Shown here: piece by piece, positions 23,253 through 34,962 of the stretch
Numbering within the stretch: position 1 is the stretch's first letter
Layout: each line of letters starts with the position of its first letter
The notes under the pieces: generated by a model
What the model was told of the DNA's origin: nothing
What the model saw: the letters and a program-made list of their open reading frames with translations, nothing else
Database searches by the model: none
Assembly: GCF_964340395.1 (NCBI RefSeq)
Contig: NC_135553.1
Location: forward strand, 9,934,501-9,998,500
DNA length: 64,000 nt
Source of the DNA: Glandiceps talaboti
Lineage: Eukaryota; Hemichordata; Enteropneusta; Spengelidae
Reading direction: 5' to 3'
Program-made: the position numbers and the translations under genes

Positions 23253-24501
23253 TATCCAAGTCTTAATTTTAGAGCCTACATGGATATTACCACACTGATC
23301 CTTAGTCATTTCAACAAAAACAAGTGCATTTGTTTATTCATACTATTTTTTACTTCTGTAAAGGGTGGAGAACAGTACATGTAAAACAACACTCTAATGG
23401 TAATGCAGCACATGACAAACAATTTCTATATACAACTTGAAACACTGGAATATCAGATATTTCAAAATTGTAGGATTCCTTCTGAATATTCCTGATTCCA
23501 ATATTTCTTTCTTTTAAAAAAAAAAAAATTTGTTTGATTCTCTGCAGCATCAGGTTGTACTTGATTAAAATTTGACAAGTGTTTAAATATATCATAACAT
23601 ATATTCATATATTTACAAGTGTTTGAACATCATATTTCAATTCAGAAATATTACATGGACATCAACATGTAACATTTATTTCAATTTTATAAAAAAACCA
23701 AAAACAGAATAGAACAAAATATTATCCCTGAATCTTTTCTTGATATTTTGGAAGAAATTTCAATGTTAAAAGTGATATTGTTGATGGCATCATTGTTTCA
23801 TCATATTTTATATATACTGAGGCAGGTGGTCTATGCACATGATGTTAAGTTAACAGATCTAGCCCCATGGTTTACACATACATCAAATGAACATGGGTCT
23901 ATATGTTAGCAAAGTTGGTGTACTTAAAATACAAGAAGTGTTATTTTACAGCAAAAGATTTATACTCTTTAAAATATAGAGAGAACATACAAATGTTATT
24001 CCACAGCAATGGTTAGTTGCATATCAATACAAACTGCTATATAGTATTACTTGAGTGATAGATGTCTCTGTTAGCACATTTTTTCCAAAATGAACTCCAG
24101 TAAAACAAAACAATTCTGAGACATAACATGAATCTAGTCATCGGTGTTCTCCTACTTTCATTGACAGAGACACAGTTGCTGGAGGACATCCCAATCATGG
24201 AGAGTTAGGGGTGCTTCATCTTGCTAGTGAGGAGTGGCTTCATTATACCCTAGTGAGGTGTGGCCTCATTTCCTCTAGGAGGGTATCTTCATTCCTCATA
24301 AAGAGGATGGCTTACTTTCTCCAGTATGGGGTACCTTCCCAAGTGGAGATAGCTTCAATTTCTCAAATGAGGGGTACTTCATTACTTCTAGAGAGGGTAG
24401 TTTCATTCCCCCCGTTAGAGTAATTCAAGCCCCCCCCCCTCCACCCGAGGGTAGCTTCATTTCCCCAAATACTACACTAGTTGATGTCAAAGCTGACAAT
24501 A
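23253..24501. other. COX10 3' flank or 3' UTR
   Basis: AT-rich sequence between the 68-bp array and the COX10 stop. No other gene is seen. A loosely repetitive stretch near 24210-24480 with TAGNGAGG and CTTCATT motifs, partly echoed near 25310-25390, may be a degenerate repeat. I could not choose a poly(A) signal with confidence. Confidence 0.4.
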
Positions 24502-27500
24502 TCACTGTGTTATAAGCTCTGGTGTCTTCTCGCTGCCTTTCTCATAGATCTTCTTTTTGTTGATGAGAAGTAGCAGTATAAGTAAGGGTAGATGAAGTAA
24601 ACTGAATTTAAAAAGTTTCCTTGCTGATTCAGAATCTGCGTTCTTGTAAAATTTCCACCCTAACCATGTCAGGTACAAGTTCAAGGGTAGAGAGTCTAAA
24701 GCAAATGTCCAGGTGGTCACTTCAAATACAGGTGCTAGCGTAGATAAACCAATCATTGCTACACAGTGCCGGAGTGCTACTCGTCTACAAAGTCCCGGAT
24801 CGGTGGTTGCCATCATGCGGTAACCACCTCGTGAATAATCTCCACGTAAATTCCAACTTAGGGCATTGAAGTGAGGAAACTGCCATGCGTACAGGAAACC
24901 AGCTAACAACAGTGCTCCTGAAAAAAAAGATCATTTATTGATACATTTGAGATATGAATTCTGACAACTTGGGAGAGCAGCGGCGAAAACTAAGTTTGTA
25001 CAAGTTCAAGGTGATGGTCATGCGTACACAAACACTATGATCTTACAGACCTATTTCTATGATTACATTGAACATTGAACTACATCACCTCAAAATAATT
25101 TGGGCTATTATCACCATGCTATTGATGGTAAAAAAAGTATATATCAAAAATGTAAACGCATAAGCCCTATGGCAGTACCGGTAATAGCAATCAAGGTCTG
25201 CATGAAGAAGGGGACCATGTATATTTATAAATAAAGTATATGGAAAAGAGGGGGAGGGGGTTTCATAACACCAAAATTTATTTTCGTTGAACTTCTTACA
25301 CTTTTAATTTGCCTAGTGAGGGTTGCTTCAGTTCCCTCAGTAAAGGTAGCTGCATTTTCCTAATGTGAAGTGTTTCATTTGGCACTAAAGAAGATGGCTT
25401 CTTTAAAGTGTAAAACGGGAAATACAAATATAAATGACTCTGTATTTGGATTATGTTCAATTACTTTCAGTTTTGATGACACTCGACAATGAGTAAGCAA
25501 AGCTCTTTTGATATTTTAGAGGCACCCGGAGTAGGTAGTAAAAACAACCTGTTGGCATTTAATATTACTCTACATACAAAAGTCCTAGATTGATCATGCT
25601 AATTGCAGTTTTCATGGTTATGATGTTTTCTGTTGACAAACAAGGGTTTTGGCCTCTTGAGGTTGTACCTTACAAAGACTGACTGTCATCACTTATGGAA
25701 ATCACTGTGTCAAAATTTCTCAAAGCTTAAGTACATTTTGACTGGTTTTCAAATTACAAGTATTAGCATGTAAAATTTTAAGAGTAATATTTGTAAAAAA
25801 TACAGATTATTGTGGAATGTTTTTTTAACAACTGGGTTCAATTTTTGCACACTTGGTGAAAATGACATAATAATTTGTATTGTTGACAGCCTAGAATACG
25901 CTGTAAAGAATTTCCACAGAAACAGTGCTTTCTGCGGAGATACTTAACTGCATAAATAAAGTATTCCACCTGATACAAAAATCCTCAACTTTGCTTTCAT
26001 CTCAATACATAATTTTTGACTTACCATAATCAAGGTGTCCTGTACATGCAGCCCATCCCATGATTGGTGGTACAGCACCAACTACTGCTCCTATCCAGGT
26101 ATTCACAATACTGACACGTTTCATTGGTGTATATACCAATGTGTAGAGAGCAAGATTACCAAGACCTAGGGCAGCAGTTAATGGATTTGCACCTAGTGCC
26201 AGCAAGGCCACACCAGCTGTTCCTGAGATTGCAGCAAAACTGACGGCATGTAGTGGACTGGGGAGGGAAAACAAGAAGTACAAAAAATGAGATTTTTTTT
26301 ACCAAGATAAATAAATGTCCAAAACTTGTACATGTAGTGGACCAAGAAAACAATTTGTACTAAATGAAGATGAAGCTGAAAAACTACTTAGACATAAGTG
26401 ACAAAGAGATGAAATCTGGAATCTGGATTCACATTTACTAATGAAAATTTGTATTCGTGGTCAAATAATTCTACAGCCCATAGTACTACATTCCTGATGA
26501 TACTGCTGAGGCATCAGCAAAAAATTGGGATTTGCTTCCAAGGAATTTTTTGACTCTGTGATTTTTATGAGTAACTGTTGACCATACAAGATGTCAATGA
26601 AATGCTAAAGTACAGTATTACCTTATCAATTGTTGAACTAGAACTCTATTTCTGGTCCTGGCCATTTGGGAATCATAGGGTACTTCAAAGAACTGTAACA
26701 AGATAACACATACAGATGTAATGTGAACCCCAACATGTGTACATGTGGTGAAATGATTGTGGACAGCTTACCGGCATGGAAACAACAGTAGACTGAACTG
26801 AGTGATTGAATGATGCAAATGGTGACATCACCTGTGATGAATGGCAGTAGTGTTATTTCTATGTGTTAAATAAGATATTGCAATTATTATAAATACCGTA
26901 ACGATTGGGCAGGTTGTCATATCAGCATTAAATTTTACTTTAAAATAAGAAACATTGTGTTATATGAAACGACAATATCCCTATATCTTAAGGGTCATTG
27001 ATGGATTAGGATCGATCAAAATATGTGAAAAGGTGATGTAGCTCCACATATCAACAATCATTTATGGGTTTGAAAAAACAGGTGTTTGGCAGAGCTATCA
27101 AAGAAATTGGTCCAGAACAAAAGAATGATCCAATGTAATCCTTATCGCTCAACTGATAACGTAGCAGCTAATCAGAGACTGTGGGATTGAAATATTGGGG
27201 TTTAAGTTAAGAAATTTAGAACTGTTTGTTGTACTTTTGGTTTCAACATCATAATACACATCATAACCTGTGGATGTTGGAAACAGTAATAACAGACTTT
27301 ATGTCCACACAAACAAACACAAGCCATTGTCACATGTAGATAACAATAAATTGCGGTAAATAACATAAAATACCAATATTCTATTACCACAATAAAAGAC
27401 TAACAGACGACTGTATTGGAAATTAAAATGGGTATAATGAAGAACTCAGATGGATAGAGATTCAATTATCATAAAACAGAGTGACAAAAAATACATGAAT

Positions 27501-30500
27501 GAAATAATTGTCAATTCTTGTTTATATGGTATATTTCAATGCTATTGTCAATTCCCTGTGTACCAATCCACTTATCACCATGGCATAAAAATTGAGACGA
27601 AAAAGGGAAAGGAAGTGCATGAAGTAAACATTTCAGATAAAAAGTAGGTGAATACAGTAGTTAAGTATACCTGGTTGATTGCATTAGCTGAACTTGATGT
27701 GAGGGCAGTTCCAACAGATGTAATTAAGAGGGTGATTAGATGGAAATCACCTGGTGCCATAATGTAACCACCAGCTGCTGTGATCACCACCAACACTGTA
27801 ATTACCATCAAATGTATTCAATTTAGTGAATGCAATAGTTTCTCATTTACATTTCTTGTTTTGTTTTTTTATCAATATATGTGCATCTCCTGGTTAATAT
27901 TGATATTGTATCATATATCTACTTTGTTTTCTGTTCTGACTCCTGTTTAACTTAAGTAAATATATCCTTTTCATCAACATGTGCATATGTAATGACAATC
28001 TATCTTTATCTATCAACCTACCTACCTACCTACCTACCAATTGAGTAATCAATCAATCAATCAATCAATCTGTCTGTCTGTCAATCAGTCAGTCAGCCTG
28101 TCTGTCTGACTGTCTACCTATCCATCCACCCACCCACCAAGATGCCTACATGTACCTACCCAACCAACCACATTGGCAAGTTGGGAAAAAGTTAATCAAT
28201 AACGTGATTTTGACATACAACAATAAGTGTTTCAATGGGTCTGACTCAGTGACAATCATTAGATTCATTACCCAGATTAGGAAAAAAGTACATGGAAAAA
28301 ATAGCTGATATAATTTTGACTTGTTCTAATATTACACTTTACCGATGTTTGTAACATGGAACAAATGTACGTAAAACTTGTGTGATACTTTATGAAATCA
28401 AATTATTGAAATATGCAATATTCTATAAGCACACTTACTTGTCAGTCTACTTTTGGACAATTGTAAATAATACGAAGGTAGTTTAGAGAGATCCAGTTTT
28501 TGTTCAGTCCATGGTTTCTCTGGTGGAAAGGGATCTTTGTTGCCATCATCGGGTTCAAGAGGACAGGGTGATATTGTTGTTAATGTATTCGCTAGTGTTG
28601 TATCCAGTTTACTTGGTATGGCTTCATCAGCTGGTTCAGGTTTAGCTCCTGTGGACTTCACCACTGAGAGGTCATCGACCTTTAATCTGGTTGCTCCAAA
28701 GAATGTGGATGATTTTGTAGTCAACTGTAATGATGAAAGTGAGAAAGAGTGCTCTAAGTTTTAGTTCTGGTTCTAGTCTAAAAGGTACATGATGACTTAC
28801 TCCCTATCTGTTTTTCACATCTAATTTCGATCATAATCTGATACTATTGTTGGATTTCAAATAAAATGTTGGAGTGAAAAAAGTTGTCTAGTAGAGCGAT
28901 AGGAAAAGTTGGTTCCTGAATAGAAGTATGATCAGTTTTAATGACTCCACTGACACAGTTGATATGATGTTAGTTTGGTGTTTCACTCATGTAACACGAC
29001 ATTTTTACAGTCAAACATCATCTATTGTACAAGAAACATAGGTGCCATGCACAGTGGGGATGTAGAAGTACCGTAGTCAAGTTGATATGTTGATTATCGG
29101 TTAGAAAATAACCAACTGAAGCCATTACATGTAAAATCATCAAGTCCATGTGTATTGTTTTCATTAGAAGTCTGTTTTTACTGCACTGTGAAAGAACAGC
29201 AATGCTTATCACTGTTCAATGTGATTGGGCAAAGGGTTTTGCTGCATGTGTTGTGTCTCTCTTATTGTTAATCTAAAGTTGAAATATGTCTATCTCTGTG
29301 TCAAAAACGTAATGTCCCATGAGTGAAACACCAAACTAACATCACTTTTAGATTAAACTTGCACTATTTGGGATGTAAATCAGTAAATCCAGTGATTGCC
29401 CAGAATCAAATCCAGATCTTAATAACATGTTTAATATCAATATACCATATGCTGGTTATTATAAACTGAGAAGGAAAGATGAAAGAATGAAAAGTTTGGC
29501 CTCTTGGAGTGCTGTTCAGAAGATACTGCTTGACTGGAGATGCAGGACAGAATATTGAAAGAAGTTTTTTCCCAGAATTTTCAGGCAAATATTTATGGCA
29601 TTCTTAATCTTAACAAGTTAGCATATTTGAACCACTACAACAAATAGCTTCATGTAAAAATTGTTGTATACCAAATGACAAAAAATGAGACACAATAAAC
29701 GGTATTTTCCAGTGATGTTGATAATTTTCATCAGAATGTTATTTCAAGCCATTATAAAACAACAAATATATATCGAATGAATAAATTAATTGAATTGAGT
29801 GCACATCAGGCTTTTAGCTGCCCTAATAAAGTTAGTAGATACACAATACATTGACCTCCTTCAATATGCTCAAATGATTTATTGATTTCTTATCATGCAA
29901 TAGTGATATATAACTCATAATATTTGTTATCTTGTTTGTAGTTACAATTATATACCAAAAGAATGGTTTGTAAATTTAGTTACAATAACATTTTCAGAAT
30001 TCTTTGTATACATTAGTAATTTTACAAAAAAAATACACAAAAAAAACAAACATTTTAAAGACTAATTCTTGGTCATAGATATCACAATACAGTGTACTAT
30101 AAATTCCATTATTTAGATTAGTGTTTACGTATACTTGGGTATTCATATATTTTCATTTATTTACAGCAATGCTGGTGTACTACTACGAGTATTTTCTTGG
30201 CCTCTACTCACGGTCAATCAATATGTCATTCGATCTAGGACACGTCGATAAGTAAATAAAAATTAACATAACCCACCTTTCGAATTGAAATTGTTGGTGA
30301 AAATGAGGTATATTGATGTGATAAAGCCGTTGAATATTTTGGTTTATATTGTGATGTGTGTATAGAGCCTTCTACGCTGGTGGTTCTAACGTTTACAACT
30401 TTGCTGTGGTGTGTTCTGCTAATGTAGGCCATGAACCGACCGACGTCACGTACACCACCGGTTGAAAACACGCGGTGGCCATATCCAGCCATCAACCTCT

Positions 30501-30656
30501 CTCCACACAGGCCTGTGGAAAAAAAGGACTCAAATGATTTGTGGAAACAAAATATGTTTAGGAAACATCGTAATCGACATTTGTAACAGATCACATGTTC
30601 AATATCGCTTGAAAATTTTGAAGGTACTCACAGCAAAGTTGACCGGCAGCAACCAT
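24502..30656 (-). CDS. COX10: COX10, protoheme IX farnesyltransferase (heme O synthase)
   Basis: Converts protoheme IX and farnesyl diphosphate to heme O, the first dedicated step of heme A synthesis for cytochrome c oxidase, in the inner mitochondrial membrane. Seven exons join in frame: 30656-30632, 30512-30277, 28724-28439, 27795-27671, 26692-26622, 26257-26025 and 24917-24502, giving 463 residues (human about 443, also seven exons). The Arg/Ser-rich N-terminus of about 130 residues looks like a mitochondrial presequence. The UbiA prenyltransferase core follows. Motif 1 is residues 220-240, with ANAINQ, then D231 and RTRNR (human ANSINQFFEVPFDS). [20 protein letters not shown] follows, and the second aspartate region is [11 protein letters not shown] with DYSRGGY at 352-358. 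Key Asn and Asp residues are present, so it should be active. Intron 2 (28725-30276) carries a MITE at 28966-29343. Intron 4 carries a solo arm of another family at 27079. Introns 3 (27796-28438, with short CTAC and TCAA runs near 28020) and 6 (24918-26024) show nothing else. The gene is divergent from RPP21. Confidence 0.97.
27079..27133 (+). mobile_element. Solo arm of the GGCAGAGCTAT MITE family
   Basis: A block with TGTTTGGCAGAGCTATCAAA and GGTCCAGAACAAAAGAATGA matches both arms of the element at 48896-49121. Here only one arm is seen, in COX10 intron 4, so this is a deleted relic. Confidence 0.7.
28966..29343. mobile_element. MITE with ~40-bp terminal inverted repeats in COX10 intron 2
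   Basis: The first 26 bp (GATGTTAGTTTGGTGTTTCA, then CTCATG) are matched perfectly by the reverse complement of 29318-29343. Pairing continues with mismatches for about 15 bp. The core is non-coding. The 378-bp length and near-identical ends suggest a fairly recent cut-and-paste derivative. Confidence 0.85.
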
Positions 30657-30887
30657 TTTGGTTGACCCTTTCACGCATGTGCAGAGTAGTAAAAGTTGTA
30701 CAATTTATTTACCGGAAGTTACCTTTGACCACTGGATCAGACATAAGACAACGACATCCACACAACACGAGTACAAGATACTATATGGCATGATGCAAGA
30801 TAATGCAAAGGCTGTGATCGAAAAGTGACAGTGCATAGTAATTCTGAAATTCGTTATTTCTGAAAGGTTTACTTATTGTAACTGACT
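30657..30887. promoter_or_regulatory. Divergent promoter between COX10 and RPP21
   Basis: Only 231 bp separate the two start codons. There is no TATA box. ACCGGAAGTT at 30711-30720 is a canonical ETS/GABP (NRF-2) core. ACGCATGTGC near 30673-30682 resembles an NRF-1 half-matched site. Both factor types are known to drive nuclear genes for cytochrome oxidase in vertebrates, and GABP sites are common in bidirectional promoters. Use in this organism is inferred. Confidence 0.7.
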
Positions 30888-33800
30888 ATGAAAAAACGTG
30901 GATCAAAAGCAGCCAAGAAATGGCATGTACCAAACAGAGAAGCATTTCAAAGAATGAACTTTTTGTATCAGGTGAGATTGAGTGTATCCATGGCAACACT
31001 ACATTATAGTAATGTACCTTATTCTAAAACATTAGTGATACCCACATAGTTTAGAGAAAATCATTTATATCGTCATGTGTCTTATAACTTCAAAAGATAT
31101 TTTTTTATATATTTTAATATTTGTGTATTTTCTTTCTTATATCAGGGATGGATTGGCTGTGGGTGTGCTGGTAGCATTTCTGATTAACAGTCATGTTGCA
31201 AACCATTTGTACTCAAATCCTGAAATGAAATTAACACAGGTCTGGGTACATTTTTTCCCCAAAGATATTGTCAATTTCATCCTAATTGAGTCTCTTTCAA
31301 ATCTGTATCTAGGCAGCTCACAGTACACTGGTACAGAACCCAGATAATGTGGAGTTAGCCAGGTTCTACATTGCCACAATGAGGACTATAGCCAAGAGAT
31401 TGGTACTACGAATGTAAGTTAAGTTAGAGCTAAAAATTTTATTTGCATAAAAAATCAACAAAGCTGTCCTACATTACAGTGAAAGCTCAGTCAAGTCTTG
31501 ATAATTTGTGATTTTTAACTGATGTGGGTCACCCGTAATAATTTGACTCTCGAGTCCCTGATCACCTAGGTAACTATTCTGCCTTTTTCATGAAGTCAAT
31601 TTTGTACATTTAGCTTTAATAGTCAGCTTCAGTCAGTACCCAATTATGCCACAAGGTTTATGTGTGTTGCATTATTAGTCCCAAAGCGTGTTTCTTTATC
31701 AGAGAATTGCATGGATGTCCTTCAAGTATGAAAAAAATTATTATTTCTGTAATATTCCAAAAATGACCAGGATCGTGTATTGTATCCAATACAGAGTCAA
31801 AATAGTATTTATGATGTCTATAGCTGTATCTTTGCTTTCTGCACTAATGTATAATTAGATGTTTCCCTAATATTTTTCTTCATTCAGCCAAGGAAAATAT
31901 GAGTGACCTAAGGGGCCTTTGTCACTACGAGCCACTAGACTCGTAGTGACAACCCTTAGGTTATGAGCGTTTTCTGGCTGAATAAAGAAAAATATTGGAT
32001 AATAACATTGATATACCGATGCAAGTAATATCAAAGAAAAATTGGAGAAAGTAATGGCAATTTTGACTCATATTTCGAACACAGCACAACCAGTGCAGTG
32101 ATGTAGACATGCATTGTCATGACATAGAATGACCAAAGTATATATTCCATATTTTTTGTTTCAACTTGGCTTGTGCATGGTATGATATACTGTATTCACA
32201 TTATTGAGCACTATAGGTACCAATACTTCATCATGGGCATTGTAAATAATTCAAACATTTGTTTACTTTTGTAGTGATCCCTCCATCAAGAGAACTATTT
32301 GTAAGAAATGCAACTTACTTCTTATACCAGGTATTACTGCCACAGTAAGGATGAGAGGTAATGACATTAATTTATATCAACAGTTTTTGTTTGCCAAATT
32401 CTTGATTTTTTCTTTTGATATTAAATTCCAACCTGCAGTGGTTCTTTTCTACCCGAGCAATAGAAATGCTATTTGTATTTTTATATGAAGTTTTGATAAT
32501 TCCTTAGATCTGACATGACTCAAGGACTGACAGACAGACAGACAGACAGACATACAGACAGACAGACAGACAGACAAAGTCACAGACAAAGATACAGACA
32601 CACATACACATAATACTTAAATATATTTCTGTATGACAGGAAAGTGCTTTTACCAAAATAGCACATAGATGTACAATAATGCAAATGATAAAAAACAACA
32701 AAAATTCTCAACTGAAAAGTTGTAACGTTGTATTCATGTTGTTTCTCATTCTCTTTCCAGCTAAACGTGAACAGCATGTAGTAGTGACATGTTTGTTTTG
32801 TAAAATGGTGAAAAGGTTCTTGGCTAGAGAAAATTACCAACTATGGTCAGAAAGACCTGAACTGAGACTTGGAAGTGAAACAGGTATTAATTGTTTGATA
32901 TACTGTCATGTAAAATTACACAAGTACTTTCAATTTTTGTTATAAAACGCTGGTTTTTGACATCAACATAATTTGATTTCTGTCTTCAAATGACTGCAGA
33001 ATATATGTGTGTAAGATGTTATATAATTACATCACTGCTTTCATAGTACACATTTTTTCCTCATTTATTAGCATTTTAACAGATTTTTGAAAATACCTGT
33101 ATTTTTATAGGGTAATGAAGTTTGAATAGTCAGAATGTAATGTTGGTGAACGATGTGTGTTAACAAGGAAAGAGTCAGAAGGAAAACAATGTCATGCATG
33201 ATTGTGAATCTAGATATTCTAAATATTTGACTGCATTTGATACATTGTGATATGTAGGATGCTATGTCAACACTTGTCAGTGAAGTACGCCCTCTAGTGA
33301 CGTATATGAGTAACCTGCTAACACCTTATCGCACAGTTGGTGCATTGGGAACCTAGAGTGTTTCTTAGGAATGTTACACTGTAATGGAGTAGACTATTTC
33401 TTCAATTCCTCAGTATTCATACATTATAACTATATTTGTAATTTGGTGGCATAATTGTGGATAATTCCTTGACATTAAGTTGTGCATTATTTTAATGTGT
33501 TGTGACTGAATACTAGGTGTGATTTGTGCCAATAGCAAGCAATGGTTAAATATGCATAAGTTAGTACAAGATTATCGGTACAGTGGTAACTGCAACAAAA
33601 AGTACCCTAGAGAACATAAATTAACTTATGACATTTTTATTTGTCTTGTTTTTTGTCTTTGCACGTTCTGTTGTAATGCATAAGTTGCCAAACTAATAGG
33701 ACGAAAGACAGAAGGTACAAAAACAGCAAAAAGATATGGTGAATAATGCAATGTGAGAGCTACACTCTAATCATTCGCTGATTGAATGGTTAAAGAAGTG

Positions 33801-33940
33801 TACACAACAGCAGAATTTGCAGTCTATGTGAAACCTTTCCTTCGTATAATATCAGATTGTCATTATTTATTCACATCATGTAACATTTTCCTTTCAATCA
33901 TATTACAGATGTAACAGTGACAACAGAGAAAACATCATGA
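30888..33940 (+). CDS. RPP21: RPP21, ribonuclease P/MRP protein subunit (Rpr2 family)
   Basis: A protein subunit of nuclear ribonuclease P, which removes the 5' leader from precursor tRNA. Five exons: 30888-30971, 31313-31413, 32275-32357, 32761-32883 and 33909-33940, all with consensus GT/AG and matching phases, give 140 residues (human about 154). The N-terminal helical part has NREAFQRMNFLYQAAHSTL and ARFYIATMRTIAKRLVLR, almost the same as human. The zinc ribbon follows with C71-x2-C74 (ICKKC) and C100-x2-C103 (TCLFCKM), so all four metal ligands are kept. The C-terminus is shorter than in mammals and ends EKTS. The start is the first ATG in the exon and gives the expected basic N-terminus (MKKRGSKAAKKW). 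It is divergent from COX10. Intron 2 (31414-32274) carries a foldback-with-tail repeat. Intron 4 (32884-33908) shows nothing. A microsatellite of CAGA lies in intron 3. Confidence 0.97.
31862..32195 (+). mobile_element. Foldback-plus-tail repeat, copy 1 (complete)
   Basis: The foldback head (31866-31999) has a left arm with AATATTTTTCTTCATTCAGC, GAGTGACCTAAGGGGCC and TCACTACGAG, mirrored by CTCGTAGTGA, AACCCTTAGG and GGCTGAATAAAGAAAAATAT. A tail of about 180 bp follows with AAAGTAATGGCAATTTTGA, GAACACAGCACAACCAGTG, AGTATATATTCCATATTTTT and TGCATGGTATGAT. The same head and tail occur at 54793 and 55331. It lies in RPP21 intron 2. Confidence 0.85.
32523..32577. repeat. Microsatellite (CAGA)n
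   Basis: About 13 CAGA units with one CATA variant lie in RPP21 intron 3. Confidence 0.95.
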
Positions 33941-34962
33941 TGGAGAATCAAACTGTTACAAAGTATAGTTGCAGATGAAATCAAGACAGAGCCTGTGCTA
34001 TGTATATATCCATGATATCAAACAGCTTGTGTATCATCAGGTTTTAATCTGATGTATGTCACACACTGTGCCCTCCAGTGAAAGACAAAACGTTTTGTAA
34101 TGGGTGGAAATGATAGAAACTGGGTTTTCTAGTACGTGGGTTAAGTCACCACCTAGTCAAGAAATAGGTTAACACCAGATTTTAAGGCATCAGCAGAAAC
34201 TGTTACGCATTAGTGACATGTCAAATTGACTTAGAGGGCATAATGGTAGCACAACAACATGACCCAACAGTGTGACAGAATGTGTCATCTGGAACCAAGA
34301 CAAACACACACCATGAAATAGGAAAGATATAAATTTCAGACTTGGCCATATGAAATGTCTATTTCTTTATCGTGTTTGTACATCATGGGTGCCGATATCT
34401 AGTTTGTCTTTTCAATAGGGAGGCCATTGAAATAAAGAATACTGAAACTATGTACTTGAGATGTTGTATTTATTCTCACTATTATCTCTATCTACATTAC
34501 AAAAGTGTTAGACATAACATCTGTATGGTAGTAGTATGTACAATACACAGGACACATGTAGAACAGTGGACCATCGGCATTTCGTGTTACATATTTTAGT
34601 TAAGTTAGGGAGCCTAACACTTTCAGGTCAAATACCTGTAATTCCATTTATAAAAATATGAACTAAATCTGTTCCTAGCGTAACCTGAACTCCCTCATTT
34701 GAATGTATGTTTCTTATACAGCTGCTCCACTGTTCCAAGCAAATTGTTGCCCAATACTGATTCACAAGAAATAGTAATGATTTCACACTGTAAAACAATA
34801 CAGTGACAATTCTACACTTCTAGAAATATAACACATGATAGGGCTGAAAGAAGTACAAAAAACAGGAGATACTGACAGGAAACAATGCAGATCCTCTCTT
34901 CTGCACCTGACTAATTTGTAAAGTAAACATTAGTTGCTGAATTTTTGTATTTCACACTATAC
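33941..34962. other. RPP21 3' UTR and flank; poly(A) signal candidate at 34431
   Basis: No gene is recognised. AATAAA at 34431-34436, about 490 bp after the RPP21 stop, is the first good poly(A) hexamer on the plus strand and is the likely transcript end. Confidence 0.5.

Noticed and set aside
26156-26353. Minus-strand frame beginning [11 protein letters not shown]
   Set aside because: It is an out-of-frame shadow of the COX10 exon at 26025-26257.
28537-28764. Plus-strand frame of 75 codons
   Set aside because: It is the reverse shadow of COX10 exon 3.
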